A DNA stretch of 64,000 nucleotides. Origin: SIG565 sp045601525 (lineage in GTDB: Bacteria; Bacillota; Clostridia; Oscillospirales; Acutalibacteraceae). Within the stretch, counting starts at the first letter, position 1. Each line of letters starts with the position of its first letter. Below are positions 47,715-57,946 of this stretch, piece by piece. Both the position numbers and the translations under genes were made by a program. The DNA lies in the NCBI GenBank assembly GCA_045601525.1, contig JAZRZR010000063.1, positions 11,608 through 75,607 of the forward strand. The letters are read 5' to 3'. The notes under the pieces were generated by a model. It searched no databases. It saw nothing but the letters and a program-made list of their open reading frames with translations, and was not told where the DNA came from.

Positions 47715-48881
47715 TTATTTATTAGTGTCTTTTTTAACGCCTAATTTAGCTAGAACCTTATCTTCAATTTTAGAAAATCGCGGTTTGATATTGTTATACC
47801 ATCTATCAAAAAGGCGCATTGCGGGACCTTCAATAAGTTTTATGCGCAACAAATCAATAAAAGCGCAAACAATAAATATAGCAAAAACGCTTAAAACAGC
47901 ATGTAAAGGCATCCATTTAGAATTGTACATTGTAACATTGCCTAAGACATCTACCCAAAGCCATTTGCGCATATTATCGCCTGCAGCATGGATTAGCAAA
48001 ACGCCAAAAGTGGCACTTGCAAATAGGTTAATAATCTTGTTATACTTGATTTTTAGATTTTTGAAAAACATAAAGGATGAGAAGCCGGTTAAAAGTGCAA
48101 GTAATGTATTTGAATCCGTTACAAAAAGGAATGGGAAAAACGAATCGACCTTTTTTCCAAGCCAAGCACAAGCCAATACAGAGCAAATTGATAGAATTAT
48201 AAAAGCGAGAGAACAAACACCCCAAAAAGCAGTTTTTTCAAAAAATTTTGAAGGGTATATGCGAACATAAGAAACAATAAAGAACAACACTATGTACCAA
48301 GAAACATAGTTCATAGTAACTGAGAAAAAAGGAATAGTTCCCATAAACACATAGGTGAAACCGCAAAGGAAAATTAAATACAGGTGTTGCTTTTGGGTAA
48401 TTTTCGCGATAAGAATATTCAAAAAAGGTATAAACAAGAAAAACACTATATAGCAACCTGTAAAATTTTGAGCTATTTTTGTGAACGGCAAAATATTTGT
48501 GATAAATGAGCCTAAAGAGAAAGGCGCATAGCCGGTTAACCAAAAAATACAATTAAGCAAGACGTCATAGAAAACCACTTCACCAAAAAGTTTAATGAAC
48601 TTTTTTGCGGTGATGTTACTTCGGCACATAAAATAACCTGTAATAAAAAGGAAGCAGTTAATGCCTGTTTTGCCAAAGGCTCCAAAGCTCAGCAAAAACA
48701 ATGAGCGCCAAGAGGTTGGGTCAGCAGCAATAGGTCCGCTAATACTTGTTAGGCCAGAGTTTACAACATAATGATGCGCGATTATAAGCAACATAGAAAT
48801 TATGCGATATAATTCTAAGTTGGAGTCACGCTTTTTGACAGGAGAGGGTGCATTGACATTTAGAGTACTAATTGTATCCAT
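47715..48881 (-). CDS. Acyltransferase family 3 membrane protein
   Basis: A 388-residue integral membrane protein with about ten helices of the acyltransferase-3 family (OafA/WcaH type). NLELYRIISMLLIIAHHYVVN (about 20) contains the conserved R and H of the start motif, and GKTGINCFLFITGYFMC follows. Likely O-acetylates a cell-surface sugar such as the capsule or other glycan. Single gene; function on which polymer is unknown. Confidence 0.88.
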   Translation of the reverse strand: MDTISTLNVNAPSPVKKRDSNLELYRIISMLLIIAHHYVVNSGLTSISGPIAADPTSWRSLFLLSFGAFGKTGINCFLFITGYFMCRSNITAKKFIKLFGEVVFYDVLLNCIFWLTGYAPFSLGSFITNILPFTKIAQNFTGCYIVFFLFIPFLNILIAKITQKQHLYLIFLCGFTYVFMGTIPFFSVTMNYVSWYIVLFFIVSYVRIYPSKFFEKTAFWGVCSLAFIILSICSVLACAWLGKKVDSFFPFLFVTDSNTLLALLTGFSSFMFFKNLKIKYNKIINLFASATFGVLLIHAAGDNMRKWLWVDVLGNVTMYNSKWMPLHAVLSVFAIFIVCAFIDLLRIKLIEGPAMRLFDRWYNNIKPRFSKIEDKVLAKLGVKKDTNK

Positions 48882-48988
48882 AATTCACCTCAAAAGTATT
48901 TTTTTAATGATAGCACATTTAAGAGAAAAAGTAAATAATATAACCGATAACAAGCAAAGCCTAAGTTTATTTATGTGGTGATATTCTT

Positions 48989-49882
48989 TTATTTGGTTTT
49001 TTGGGCTCTTAAATCTATAACGGCAATTATTATGGTTGCAGCAATTACCAAGGCCGAGCCGATAAGGGTGTTGGCCTTTAGTGGCTCTTTGAAAACAAGA
49101 ATGCCGATTATAACACTCGTAATAGGCTCAAGGGCGCCTAATATAGCGGCTTTTTCACCGCCGATTATAAAGGCACCTTGTTGGAAAAGCACAACACCTC
49201 CTGTGGTGACCGACATTGCAAACAAAAGGCAAAGACCAAAGCCTTTTAGCGTAGCGGGGAGGGTAAACTGTTTTGTTACAAGACAAATAATAAACATAAT
49301 AACGCTACTGAAAAGCGCTATATAGAAACTAAACAAAAAGCCGGATATATTATCGCTCTTAAAACGGGGTAACAAAAGCACATATATTGCATAGGCAAGA
49401 CCCGATAAAAGCGCCAAAGCGGCACCGGTAAGGTTAATGGACTCGGCGGGGTCGTAAAATAAAGCAATGCCTAAAAAGCACAAAACAACGCTTGTAAGTG
49501 TGCCTATAACAATTTTCTTTTTAAGAAAAATAAAGCCGAGAAGCAATACAAGGCTTGGATAAACAAAATGGAAGACGGTGGCAGTGCCTGATGCTAAAAA
49601 GTTGTATGAAGAAAAAAGCAACATAGGGGCCAACACACAACCGAACAGGGCGAGTAGGCCTAAAGGCAAAACGATTCTAAGGGGTGCCTTTAAGGTTTTT
49701 TGTTGGCGAAAGGCAAGGAGTGCAAGGCTTGGAAGCGCTAAAAAGGTTTGAAAAAACACAAGGGATAACGGACTTATGCCATCGGCATAAATATATTTTG
49801 CCATAATGGGCATACAGCCGTAGATTATCGCACTTGCCATAGCGTAAAAATAGCCTAAAAAGTTTTTTTGTTTGGGCATCAT
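48989..49882 (-). CDS. EamA/DMT family transporter
   Basis: A 297-residue membrane protein with ten helices in two EamA repeats (about 1-140 and 150-290). FYAMASAIIYGCMPIMAKYIYADGISPLSLVFFQ and GALEPITSVIIGILVFKEPL are typical of drug/metabolite exporters. I start it at the ATGATG pair at 49882/49879 with AAGGTGGG upstream; the longer frame from 49930 would begin inside a TATAAT promoter box. Substrate unknown. Confidence 0.88.
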   Translation of the reverse strand: MMPKQKNFLGYFYAMASAIIYGCMPIMAKYIYADGISPLSLVFFQTFLALPSLALLAFRQQKTLKAPLRIVLPLGLLALFGCVLAPMLLFSSYNFLASGTATVFHFVYPSLVLLLGFIFLKKKIVIGTLTSVVLCFLGIALFYDPAESINLTGAALALLSGLAYAIYVLLLPRFKSDNISGFLFSFYIALFSSVIMFIICLVTKQFTLPATLKGFGLCLLFAMSVTTGGVVLFQQGAFIIGGEKAAILGALEPITSVIIGILVFKEPLKANTLIGSALVIAATIIIAVIDLRAQKTK

Positions 49883-50013
49883 TTTTCCCACCTTGAGTTT
49901 AATTTTACTGAAAAGGATTTTCGCCGACATTATACCATCTTTCTTTCTAAAAGTAAAGCCGATTTTAAGCTTTGGAATGGTTGGATAATGTAGCTACAAT
50001 TTCCTTAAAGTGC

Positions 50014-50042
50014 TTGCTATGTTGTTATTGGTATGATATAAT
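50014..50042 (+). promoter_or_regulatory. Promoter of surface-polysaccharide cluster
   Basis: TTGCTA, a 17-base spacer and perfect TATAAT, 34 bases before the first glycosyltransferase. Confidence 0.6.
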
Positions 50043-50075
50043 TAACTAAATATATAAATTTGGAGGCTGAAAACA

Positions 50076-51023
50076 ATGAAGGTAAGTGTTATAGTGCCGA
50101 TTTATAATACAAAAGATTATATAGGCCAGTGCCTAGATTCTATTTTGGCACAAACCCTTGAGGAAATAGAAATTTTGGCAGTTGATGATGGGTCCACTGA
50201 CGGCACAATAGATATCCTTAAAGAATATGCCCAAAAACACCCCAAAAAAATCAAGGCATTTTACAAAGAAAATGGGGGACAGGCTTCTGCTCGTAATTTA
50301 GCGCTATTAAATGCAACCGGAGAATACCTTGGCTTCATTGATAGTGATGATTGGGTAAGTGCCACAATGTATGAGGAAATGTATAACTTGGCAAAAAGCG
50401 AGGAGGCAGACATAGTAATTTGCGACATGGTGGACCATTATAAAGACCACGATGTTTATCATAATGCCTCGACCTTTGCCGATAAGTTTAAGGTTACACC
50501 GTCAGCATGCAATAAAATATTCAAAAGGGAGTTTGTCGGTGATATTAAATTCCCCGTTGGGCTTTGGTATGAGGATTTTGAGTTTACAACGAAAAACCTT
50601 ATGCTTACCGAAAAAATTTCAGTAATACATAAGGATTTCTATCATTGTCATTGTCGTGATGTTTCCACAATGAGAAATAACAATTCTAAAAAGAATATGG
50701 ACATTATAACAGTAATGGATAATCTGGTTAGTTTCACAAAGGAAAAGGGATTAACCGATAGGTATAGTCGCACACTCGAATTTCTGTATATCGACCATAT
50801 ATTGATTACTACCATCAATAGATTAGAGGCCCAAGACGGCAAAGAGAAAAAAGCCGTTATTAAGGAAATGAGGGGTGCGGTAAAGATTCGCTATCCAAAA
50901 ATTTACAGCGGTGAGGTGTTCCGCCAAATGCCTAAAAGCAGGCAAATAATTGCCTTTTTGAATTTTGTCGGTCTTTCATCAATTTCAAAAATAATATTAA
51001 ATGTAAAAGCAAAACAAAGGTAA
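50076..51023 (+). CDS. Glycosyltransferase family 2
   Basis: A 315-residue GT-A enzyme. VSVIVPIYNTKDYIGQCLDSILAQTLEEIEILAVDDGSTDGT is the GT2 start, and FIDSDDW (about 88) is the DxD-type metal motif. LWYEDFEF near 168 is the acceptor-side ED motif. It adds a sugar to a lipid-linked surface oligosaccharide in the cytosol. Donor and acceptor cannot be told. First gene of the eight-gene polysaccharide cluster. Confidence 0.93.
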   Translation: MKVSVIVPIYNTKDYIGQCLDSILAQTLEEIEILAVDDGSTDGTIDILKEYAQKHPKKIKAFYKENGGQASARNLALLNATGEYLGFIDSDDWVSATMYEEMYNLAKSEEADIVICDMVDHYKDHDVYHNASTFADKFKVTPSACNKIFKREFVGDIKFPVGLWYEDFEFTTKNLMLTEKISVIHKDFYHCHCRDVSTMRNNNSKKNMDIITVMDNLVSFTKEKGLTDRYSRTLEFLYIDHILITTINRLEAQDGKEKKAVIKEMRGAVKIRYPKIYSGEVFRQMPKSRQIIAFLNFVGLSSISKIILNVKAKQR

Positions 51024-51051
51024 TGGTTTTTAGGCGATTGGAGTTAGTAAA

Positions 51052-52407
51052 GTGAGAAAAATTTTAAGTATATTAAAAAGTAATTTGTTGGCAATAATAT
51101 TGGTATTACAACCTTTTATGGATATACTCGCGTATGTGCAAAGGGATAGCGCTGTTTCAATAGCGGGATATTTCCGTTTAGGTGTAACTGTGTTAATTCC
51201 GATGTATGTTGTGTTCTTTACAAAAGAACGCAAAAGATTTATTGCGGGTATGTCGGTAATCGTGCTGTTTTGTGTAATGCATATCCTTAACTGCTTTAGG
51301 GTGGGCTATATAAATGTTTTTATTGATGTAAAATATATGCTTTTAGTAGCTCATGCGATAGTTTTGCTTTTCTCTTTTATTTTCTTATATGAGAAAAAAG
51401 AAATTTTAAGGCAAACTATGGCGGCCCTTAAAATAATGATTGCGGTTGTTGCAGTTTCTTATTATTTGAGCTATTTCTTAAAAAGCGGAATTTACACATA
51501 TATTCACAGTGAAATCGGTTGGACAGGTTGGAATAACACACCAAGTGTTTTTAGTGTTATATTATCTTCGTTATTCCCGTTTGCCGTTTATTTTTGCATT
51601 AGCACAGAGAAAAAATGGCCGGTTTTCTTACTGTTGCCGATTTCTTTTATGTATGTTATGAACGGCACAAAAGCCGCCTATTTAACCCTTATTGGAACTA
51701 TGCTTTGTTGTGTTATTTTCATAATTGTAGAGTATTTTATACAACGAAAAGAAAAGTTTCCGATTTTCATTTGCATAGCCTTGTCGGTTATATTAGTCGC
51801 ATCGATAGCGTACTACAATTATTCGCCTCGACTGGATATAGATACACTTAATAATCAAAGCCTTGAAAAAACCGAGGAAAACTTAACCGACAAAACCTTT
51901 GAAGAGGCGTTGGATGAAAAGATGATAGAAAGGTTTGGATTGGATAGATATCTCTCCGCCTATAAGGGAGAAAAGACGGCCGAAAACCTTGCCAATAACC
52001 GCCTCAAAAAGATAATTTTCGGTTCTCTTGTTTGGGAGGAAACAGATACACTTACTAAATTTGTAGGCTTTGAACAAACAAAAATGTATTTAGGCGGCGA
52101 GGCCTATGATTTAGAGAGCGACCCTCAAGCAATATTTTTCTATTATGGATATATCGGTGCCGCTCTTTATGGTTTATTGTTGCTTTATTTTTTGGTAAGA
52201 CTGGTGAAGCAGTTAATCACGTCATTTAAGCAAAGTTTTAATTTGTTCAATTTTGTTTTGTTTATAAATTATGGATTGTTGATGGTGTCAACAGTCTATA
52301 CAGGACATTTGTTAAGAAGGCCAAATTCGGCAATTTATTTAACCATTGTGCTATTGTTGATTTATTGTAGAACAGATTCAGTATTCAAAAGGAAAATTAA
52401 GCAGTAA
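51052..52407 (+). CDS. O-antigen ligase/polymerase-like (Wzy-type) membrane protein
   Basis: A 451-residue membrane protein with about eleven helices and a large extracytoplasmic loop (about 255-365, including LDIDTLNNQSLEKTEENLTDKTFEEALDEKMIERFGLDRYL). The arrangement, with YGYIGAALYGLLLLYFLVR after the loop, fits O-antigen polymerase/ligase proteins. It starts with GTG at 51052. It likely polymerises repeat units exported by the flippase encoded next. Confidence 0.8.
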   Translation: MRKILSILKSNLLAIILVLQPFMDILAYVQRDSAVSIAGYFRLGVTVLIPMYVVFFTKERKRFIAGMSVIVLFCVMHILNCFRVGYINVFIDVKYMLLVAHAIVLLFSFIFLYEKKEILRQTMAALKIMIAVVAVSYYLSYFLKSGIYTYIHSEIGWTGWNNTPSVFSVILSSLFPFAVYFCISTEKKWPVFLLLPISFMYVMNGTKAAYLTLIGTMLCCVIFIIVEYFIQRKEKFPIFICIALSVILVASIAYYNYSPRLDIDTLNNQSLEKTEENLTDKTFEEALDEKMIERFGLDRYLSAYKGEKTAENLANNRLKKIIFGSLVWEETDTLTKFVGFEQTKMYLGGEAYDLESDPQAIFFYYGYIGAALYGLLLLYFLVRLVKQLITSFKQSFNLFNFVLFINYGLLMVSTVYTGHLLRRPNSAIYLTIVLLLIYCRTDSVFKRKIKQ

Positions 52408-52413
52408 GAGAGA

Positions 52414-53874
52414 ATGAAAAAGAGAAGTTTAACTGAAAATGTATTTTTTAATATGCTTTATCAAGTTCTTGTAACGGTGTTGCCGGTTATCACAACACCG
52501 TATATTGCAAGAAGCCTTGGCTTGCATTCTAACGGAATACATTCCTTTACCGAAAGCATTGTTACATACTTTTTAATATTTGGTGCTTTGGGCACATCAC
52601 TTTATGGCATTAGAAAGGTTGCTTATGTTCGTGATGATGAGGAAGAACTTGCAAGGGTAACTAAAGAAATTATTTCTTTGAGAATTTTGCTTATGCTTCT
52701 TACCCTTGCGGTGTATATTCCAATGCTTTGCATCAATAATCCGTATGCTCAAATTTATCGCATACATATAATAAACATTGTCGCAACAGGTCTTGATATA
52801 ACCTGGTTTTATCAGGGCGTTGAAGATTTCAAAAAGGTAACGATTAGAAATCTTGTGGTTAAGTTTATCTTTATTGTGTGCTTGTTTACATTTATCAAAA
52901 CCCCGGATGATTTGCCGTGGTATATATTGATGAATGTATTAAGTAGTTTAATTGGAAATTTAATAATGATTTTCTATTTGCCTCAATATATTGATTTGAA
53001 AAAAGGCAAACAATTAAAGCGGTTAAAGCACCTTAAACCCTGCCTTATACTTTTCGTGCCACAGGCAATGAATTATATTTACGCTCTTATAGACCGTAGT
53101 ATGCTTGGTTGGATGACAAACACCGATAATGTCGGACTATACGACCAAGCCCAACGAATTGTCAGAATGATTACGGCGATTTTGCAGTCGGTTGGTTATG
53201 TAATGATGGCTCGTGTCGCAAATCTGACTGCGTCTAACGATAGAGAGGGCATTATCGCTTATGTGCGAAAGTCGATAAACTTTAACCTTTTTATTGCGTT
53301 TCCCGCTATGCTTGGTATTTTGGGTGTGGCCGATGATTTTATTCCATTCTTTTTAGGGGAGGAATATTTAGGTTCTATACCTGTTCTTAAAATATTGAGT
53401 GTTTTAATTTTCATAACATCTATGAATAGCCTTATGGGTGTGCAAATGCTAATTCCGTTAGGTATGGAAAAAAGATACACATTAGCCACCACAGGCGGTG
53501 CAGTTGTGAGCGTTGTTTTGAATGCTTTATTGATACCAAAACTTGGAATTTTCGGTTCTTGTATTGCAGGCCTTGCCGCCGAAAGCACCGTTTTTATAAT
53601 TTCCTTTATAGGCCTTAGGGATATGCTGCACATAAGAACAATGATTAAAGATAACATAGGCGTTTTCGTTGGTGCAATTTTGATGTTTGGTGCGGTTTAT
53701 TTAATTGCCACACTTGATATCAATCTTATTTTGAAGTTGGCGTTAGAATTGTTGGGCGGCGCCGGTGTTTATTTTGCCTTTGCCGCTATTACCAAAAACG
53801 AAACATTCTTTATGCTTCTTGATAAGGTTTTGGCTTTTTTGAAAAAATTCACAACTAAAAGAAAGGCTATATAA
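52414..53874 (+). CDS. Wzx-type oligosaccharide flippase
   Basis: A 486-residue polysaccharide-export protein of the MATE-like flippase fold with about fourteen helices. NMLYQVLVTVLPVITTPYIARSLGLHSNGIHSFTESIVTYFLIFGALGTSLYGIR is the family start. It moves lipid-linked repeat units to the outer face of the membrane. It lies 6 bases after the polymerase and overlaps the next glycosyltransferase by one base (TAATG). Confidence 0.92.
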   Translation: MKKRSLTENVFFNMLYQVLVTVLPVITTPYIARSLGLHSNGIHSFTESIVTYFLIFGALGTSLYGIRKVAYVRDDEEELARVTKEIISLRILLMLLTLAVYIPMLCINNPYAQIYRIHIINIVATGLDITWFYQGVEDFKKVTIRNLVVKFIFIVCLFTFIKTPDDLPWYILMNVLSSLIGNLIMIFYLPQYIDLKKGKQLKRLKHLKPCLILFVPQAMNYIYALIDRSMLGWMTNTDNVGLYDQAQRIVRMITAILQSVGYVMMARVANLTASNDREGIIAYVRKSINFNLFIAFPAMLGILGVADDFIPFFLGEEYLGSIPVLKILSVLIFITSMNSLMGVQMLIPLGMEKRYTLATTGGAVVSVVLNALLIPKLGIFGSCIAGLAAESTVFIISFIGLRDMLHIRTMIKDNIGVFVGAILMFGAVYLIATLDINLILKLALELLGGAGVYFAFAAITKNETFFMLLDKVLAFLKKFTTKRKAI

Positions 53875-54851
53875 TGAAGATTAGTTTAATTATCCCTGTT
53901 TATAATGTGGAAGCCTATTTGGGAAAGTGTTTGGATACAGTCGAATCACAAACATATAAAGATAGCGAAGTTATTATAGTGAATGATGGTAGCACCGATA
54001 ATTCATTAGAGATAATAGAGAAATATGTAGCCCGAAATAAAAACTTCCAAAACTTCACTATAAAAAACAGTGGTCTTGGCGGTGCCAGGAACTATGGTTT
54101 AACCAAGGCTACTGGCGAGTATGTTGTTTTTTTGGATAGTGATGATTATATTTCTTCGGATTGTTTAGAAAAATTTGCAAAAGCCGCTAAAGAAAGTAAT
54201 AGCGACATTATAGTGTGCAATAGCGTTGATGTTGATGAACAGGGTAACGTTGTAAGGCAAACTGAGAACAATATAAATAACGGAACGGTCACTTTGGCTA
54301 AAAACCCTAACATTTTATTCAACCGTTTTTGCGCATGGGGTAAGATGTATAGAAGAAGCCTTTTTGATGGGCTTGAGTTTCAGTCAAGAGTATGGTATGA
54401 GGACTTAAGGCTTGTGCCAAAACTTTATCTTAAGGCAAATAACATAACCTATATAGAGGATGTGTTGTTCTATTATTTGCAGAGGGCCGGCTCAATTATG
54501 AATAACACCAATGCCGCAAGAAACATTGAAATAATAGAGGCCTTTGAGGATGTAATTACATATTTCAAAAAAGTAGATGCTTATGAAACCTATAAGTCGG
54601 AATTAGAGTATTTGGTGTTAGAACATTTGGCTGTTGCAGCAGTAACAAGGGTTGTTCTTTGTAAAGGACAGGAAAAGCGAAGGGTTTTAAGAGAATTGGA
54701 AAAATATCTTACCACCTTTAGCGAACTTTACACTAACAAATATATCGATAATTTAGGTCGCAATAAAAAACTTATTGCCTTCCTTAATAAGCGAGGGCTC
54801 TATTTTCTTACAAGGCTTTGTATGAAAATTAAAAATATGAAAAAAAGGTGA
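53874..54851 (+). CDS. Glycosyltransferase family 2
   Basis: A 325-residue GT2 enzyme. ISLIIPVYNVEAYLGKCLDTVESQTYKDSEVIIVNDGSTDNS starts the domain, FLDSDDYIS (about 89) is the DxD motif and VWYEDLRLVPKLYL the ED motif. It is similar in length and order to the first glycosyltransferase of the cluster; the two probably add different sugars to the repeat unit. Translationally coupled to the flippase. Confidence 0.93.
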   Translation: MKISLIIPVYNVEAYLGKCLDTVESQTYKDSEVIIVNDGSTDNSLEIIEKYVARNKNFQNFTIKNSGLGGARNYGLTKATGEYVVFLDSDDYISSDCLEKFAKAAKESNSDIIVCNSVDVDEQGNVVRQTENNINNGTVTLAKNPNILFNRFCAWGKMYRRSLFDGLEFQSRVWYEDLRLVPKLYLKANNITYIEDVLFYYLQRAGSIMNNTNAARNIEIIEAFEDVITYFKKVDAYETYKSELEYLVLEHLAVAAVTRVVLCKGQEKRRVLRELEKYLTTFSELYTNKYIDNLGRNKKLIAFLNKRGLYFLTRLCMKIKNMKKR

Positions 54852-54855
54852 TAGT

Positions 54856-55911
54856 ATGTCCAATCCTAAAAGAATTATTATACCAACGGGCTATATGGGT
54901 TCAGGCTCTTCTGTTATAACCGACCTTATGAGCGAGGTTGAGGGAGTAGATGTTAGCCGAGGCACTTTTGAGTATGTGTTTTTGCATTGTCCAAACGGTG
55001 TTTTCGATTTAGAGGATAAGCTTCTTATCGGCAATAATGCTGTAAGGAGTGATGAGGCTTTGCGCTCCTTTAGAAACACTATGAAGCAGTTATATGATAA
55101 AAAGTATTGGTGGGTAGGCCATTATAAAGAGAATATAGGCGAGGGCTTTTTGGAGGAAACCGAAAAATATCTTGAGAAAATCACTGATATTGAAACAGAA
55201 TATTATTGGTATTGGCAGGAAAACACAAATTTCAAGATGTTTGTAAAGCTTTGCTTTAATAGGGCTCTTAAACTTATCACCCTTAATAAATATACACCGA
55301 AAAAAGCTTTGGCATATAGTCCTATGAAGATTTCCTTTGTAACTCCCGAAAGGTTTTATGAGGCTTCAAAGGAGTATATCTATAAACTGCTTAATATGGC
55401 GGGATATAATGAGCAAAGTATTCTTTTCGACCAACTTTTATTGCCTTTTAACCTTTTTAGATTTGATAATTATTTTAATGACGATGCGTATGTTTTTGTA
55501 ATTGAGCGTGACCCCCGAGATGTCTTTATAAGCAATAAATATTTTTGGTCTAAAACAGATGGTGTTGTTCCGTATCCCACCGATGTTAATGATTTTTGCA
55601 GGTATTATAAAAGGCTTCGTGAAATGGAAAAACAGGTTACATCAAGTAGGGTTTGCAGAATTAAGTTTGAGGACTTGATATATAAATATGACGATTCGGT
55701 AAATAAGATTTTTGACCTGCTCGGTTGGGATAAAAATACACATATAGCACCCAAAACTAAGTTTAATCCCGAAAGGTCTATTTATAACACGCAGCTTTTC
55801 TTAAAGGACGAAAGATTTAAGGCAGAGTGTGATATAATAGCCGAGGCATTGTCTGAATATATTTACGATTTTCCTTATGAAGTCAACCACGATAAACACG
55901 GAGTTTTTTAA
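54856..55911 (+). CDS. Sulfotransferase-like protein
   Basis: A 351-residue protein. The N-terminal PTGYMGSGSSVITDLMSEVEGVDVS resembles the PAPS-binding P-loop of sulfotransferases (TGxxxSGSS), and VFVIERDPRDVFISNKYFWSK (about 216) is the 3'-phosphate-binding RDPRD stretch. GWDKNTHIAPKTKFNPERS closes the fold. It probably sulfates a sugar of the polysaccharide, or is a related glycan-modifying enzyme. No PAPS-synthesis genes are in the window. Confidence 0.8.
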   Translation: MSNPKRIIIPTGYMGSGSSVITDLMSEVEGVDVSRGTFEYVFLHCPNGVFDLEDKLLIGNNAVRSDEALRSFRNTMKQLYDKKYWWVGHYKENIGEGFLEETEKYLEKITDIETEYYWYWQENTNFKMFVKLCFNRALKLITLNKYTPKKALAYSPMKISFVTPERFYEASKEYIYKLLNMAGYNEQSILFDQLLLPFNLFRFDNYFNDDAYVFVIERDPRDVFISNKYFWSKTDGVVPYPTDVNDFCRYYKRLREMEKQVTSSRVCRIKFEDLIYKYDDSVNKIFDLLGWDKNTHIAPKTKFNPERSIYNTQLFLKDERFKAECDIIAEALSEYIYDFPYEVNHDKHGVF

Positions 55912-55918
55912 TAAAAGT

Positions 55919-56305
55919 ATGAAAAAAAGCAACATTAAAGATTTTTTATTATATTTAATCGTGGGCTTAATTGCCACGCTAACAGAATGGGGATTGTTTT
56001 ATCTTTTTGATAAGGCGGCACTTCATTATACAGTGGCAACCGTAATCGCATATATACTTTCAACATTTGTAAATTGGTTGGCAGGCCGAATTCTTGTTTT
56101 TAAGGATAACAGAAGCTCTGCTATAAAAGAAATTTTAGGTATTTATATGGCGAGTATTGTGGGACTTTTGTTAAACCTTCTCATAATGTGGCTGGCTGTT
56201 GATTTACTGTCTTTCGGTGAAATGATTTCTAAAATTGTGGCCACAGCTATTGTTTTCTTTTATAATTTTTTGGTGAGAAAAATATTTATCTATAAGGCTA
56301 GATAG
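55919..56305 (+). CDS. GtrA family membrane protein
   Basis: A 128-residue protein with four helices: FLLYLIVGLIATLTEWGLFYLF, then ATVIAYILSTFVNWLAGRILVF, typical of GtrA. GtrA-type proteins are thought to flip undecaprenyl-phosphate-linked sugars or assist surface-polysaccharide modification. The ATG at 55919 falls after the preceding stop; an earlier frame start lies inside the sulfotransferase gene. No strong ribosome site is seen. The likely partner, a GtrB-type transferase, is encoded at 58.1 kb. Confidence 0.85.
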   Translation: MKKSNIKDFLLYLIVGLIATLTEWGLFYLFDKAALHYTVATVIAYILSTFVNWLAGRILVFKDNRSSAIKEILGIYMASIVGLLLNLLIMWLAVDLLSFGEMISKIVATAIVFFYNFLVRKIFIYKAR

Positions 56306-56350
56306 AAAAAATAGTAGGTTAAATAATAGTTAGTAAAAAGGGGCAGGAGA

Positions 56351-57946
56351 ATGCAAAAGAAAAGTATCAAAAGCATAAAAATCGAACAAATCTTTTTTGT
56401 TTTATCCGTGGTTTTCTCAATAGTTGTGACCTATTTTGTTACCAAGCGTTGCATTGATGCTGATGCGTCCAGCGAACTGGTATTGGCACAGCACCTCGCA
56501 AAAACAGGACAAATATTATCAACCGATTGGATATATTCCACTGAACTTCGCGTTTTTAACACACAGTTAATCTATGCGCCGTTATTTCTCCTTTTCAATA
56601 ACTGGCATTTAATTCGTTTTTTTGGTTCTGTAATAATGCAAGGTATTTTGGTATTATGTTTTTATTTATTTACTCGTATGATAAATATAAACAGAAAGGT
56701 GTTTTATTTAAGCTCAGCGCTCTTCTTATTGCCGATAAGTGTTTGTTGGGGAAGAATTGTTTTGTATCATTGTTATTATATTCCCCATATTGCCATCTCT
56801 TTGCTGGTAGTTGGTTTGACATTTGCAAGCGGACGATATAAACTGCGGTTACTGCTTTTAAGCTTAATTTCTTTTGTCGGCGGATTGGGTGGAATACGCC
56901 AATTGATGATGACTCATGTACCTATTTTGCTTTGCGTTTGCATTTATGGCTTTATAGATGATTTTTCCAAAAGCAACCAAACTGCTTTTATAAAGGAAAA
57001 CTTAAGACTTGTGTTATCAGTAATTGCGTCATGCGGTTTTTCGGCCGTAGGATTTTTGGCAAACAAGTTCTATTTAATGAAAATATATACATTTGCAGAT
57101 TATAGTGAAAACACAATAAATTTATTGGATGCAGACCAGTTCAAAAAGGTTATTTACGGATTTTTTCATCATTTTGGTTTACGAGATGAAGTAGAACTCC
57201 TTTCGGTTGTAGGAGTGTTGTCAGCATTAGGAATTCTTTTGGGCATTTATTGTATTCTTGTTTCTGTTGCAGAAATAAGAAAATATAAAAACCAACAAGA
57301 TATTAAAAAAGCTTTGCCTTATGTATTTTTTATATCGTATATTTTGGTAATGGCTCTCGTGTTTTTATTAATCGGCAACAATTATTATTTTGTTTTGTAT
57401 TTAACGCCATTGACAATATGGATGGTTACTATCGTTGCGTCGCAATTTTATAATTCACCGAAAAAACTATCAATATTGAACCTAAGGAGAGCGATTTCAT
57501 TAATTGCGGTGGCTCTTGTTTTGGCAAACGGGCTTGTAAACAGCGTTTATTTGAACAGTAATAGTTACTTCGGCCAAAGATATGAGGGCTTGCGCTTCCA
57601 AGCTAAAAATCATAAAGAAATAATGACGCCTGTTGTTGACTTTTTACAACAAGAAGGTTATCAACTGGGATATGCTACCTTTTGGAACAGCAATATAATT
57701 ACTGAAATGACCAATGGTGAGATAAAAACAATTAATATTGAGCTTCATCCTACTAGTGGTAATGTAAGATTTTATGATTGGCTAACATTGAAATCTAATC
57801 GTAGTTTGCAAAATCAAAAAGATTTTTTACTTTTGGAACGCACACTTCAATCTGATTTTGAATCGGGCAATGATTTGTCAGGCTGTGTGATTGTTTACAC
57901 GGATGACCAATTTATTGTGTACGATGTTACCGATTTTCTTAGCTAA
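56351..57946 (+). CDS. Polytopic membrane protein, GT39/GtrC-like
   Basis: A 531-residue protein with about ten to eleven membrane helices and a soluble C-terminal domain (about 425-531). The N-terminal region has CIDADASSELVLAQHLAKTGQILSTDWIYSTELRVFNTQLIYAPLF, where Asp residues in the first outer loop resemble the catalytic loop of GT-C-fold glycosyltransferases. It lies between GtrA and GtrB genes, fitting a serotype-conversion-type (GtrABC) module that decorates the polymer outside the membrane. Assignment is by position and topology, not strong motifs. Confidence 0.68.
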   Translation: MQKKSIKSIKIEQIFFVLSVVFSIVVTYFVTKRCIDADASSELVLAQHLAKTGQILSTDWIYSTELRVFNTQLIYAPLFLLFNNWHLIRFFGSVIMQGILVLCFYLFTRMININRKVFYLSSALFLLPISVCWGRIVLYHCYYIPHIAISLLVVGLTFASGRYKLRLLLLSLISFVGGLGGIRQLMMTHVPILLCVCIYGFIDDFSKSNQTAFIKENLRLVLSVIASCGFSAVGFLANKFYLMKIYTFADYSENTINLLDADQFKKVIYGFFHHFGLRDEVELLSVVGVLSALGILLGIYCILVSVAEIRKYKNQQDIKKALPYVFFISYILVMALVFLLIGNNYYFVLYLTPLTIWMVTIVASQFYNSPKKLSILNLRRAISLIAVALVLANGLVNSVYLNSNSYFGQRYEGLRFQAKNHKEIMTPVVDFLQQEGYQLGYATFWNSNIITEMTNGEIKTINIELHPTSGNVRFYDWLTLKSNRSLQNQKDFLLLERTLQSDFESGNDLSGCVIVYTDDQFIVYDVTDFLS

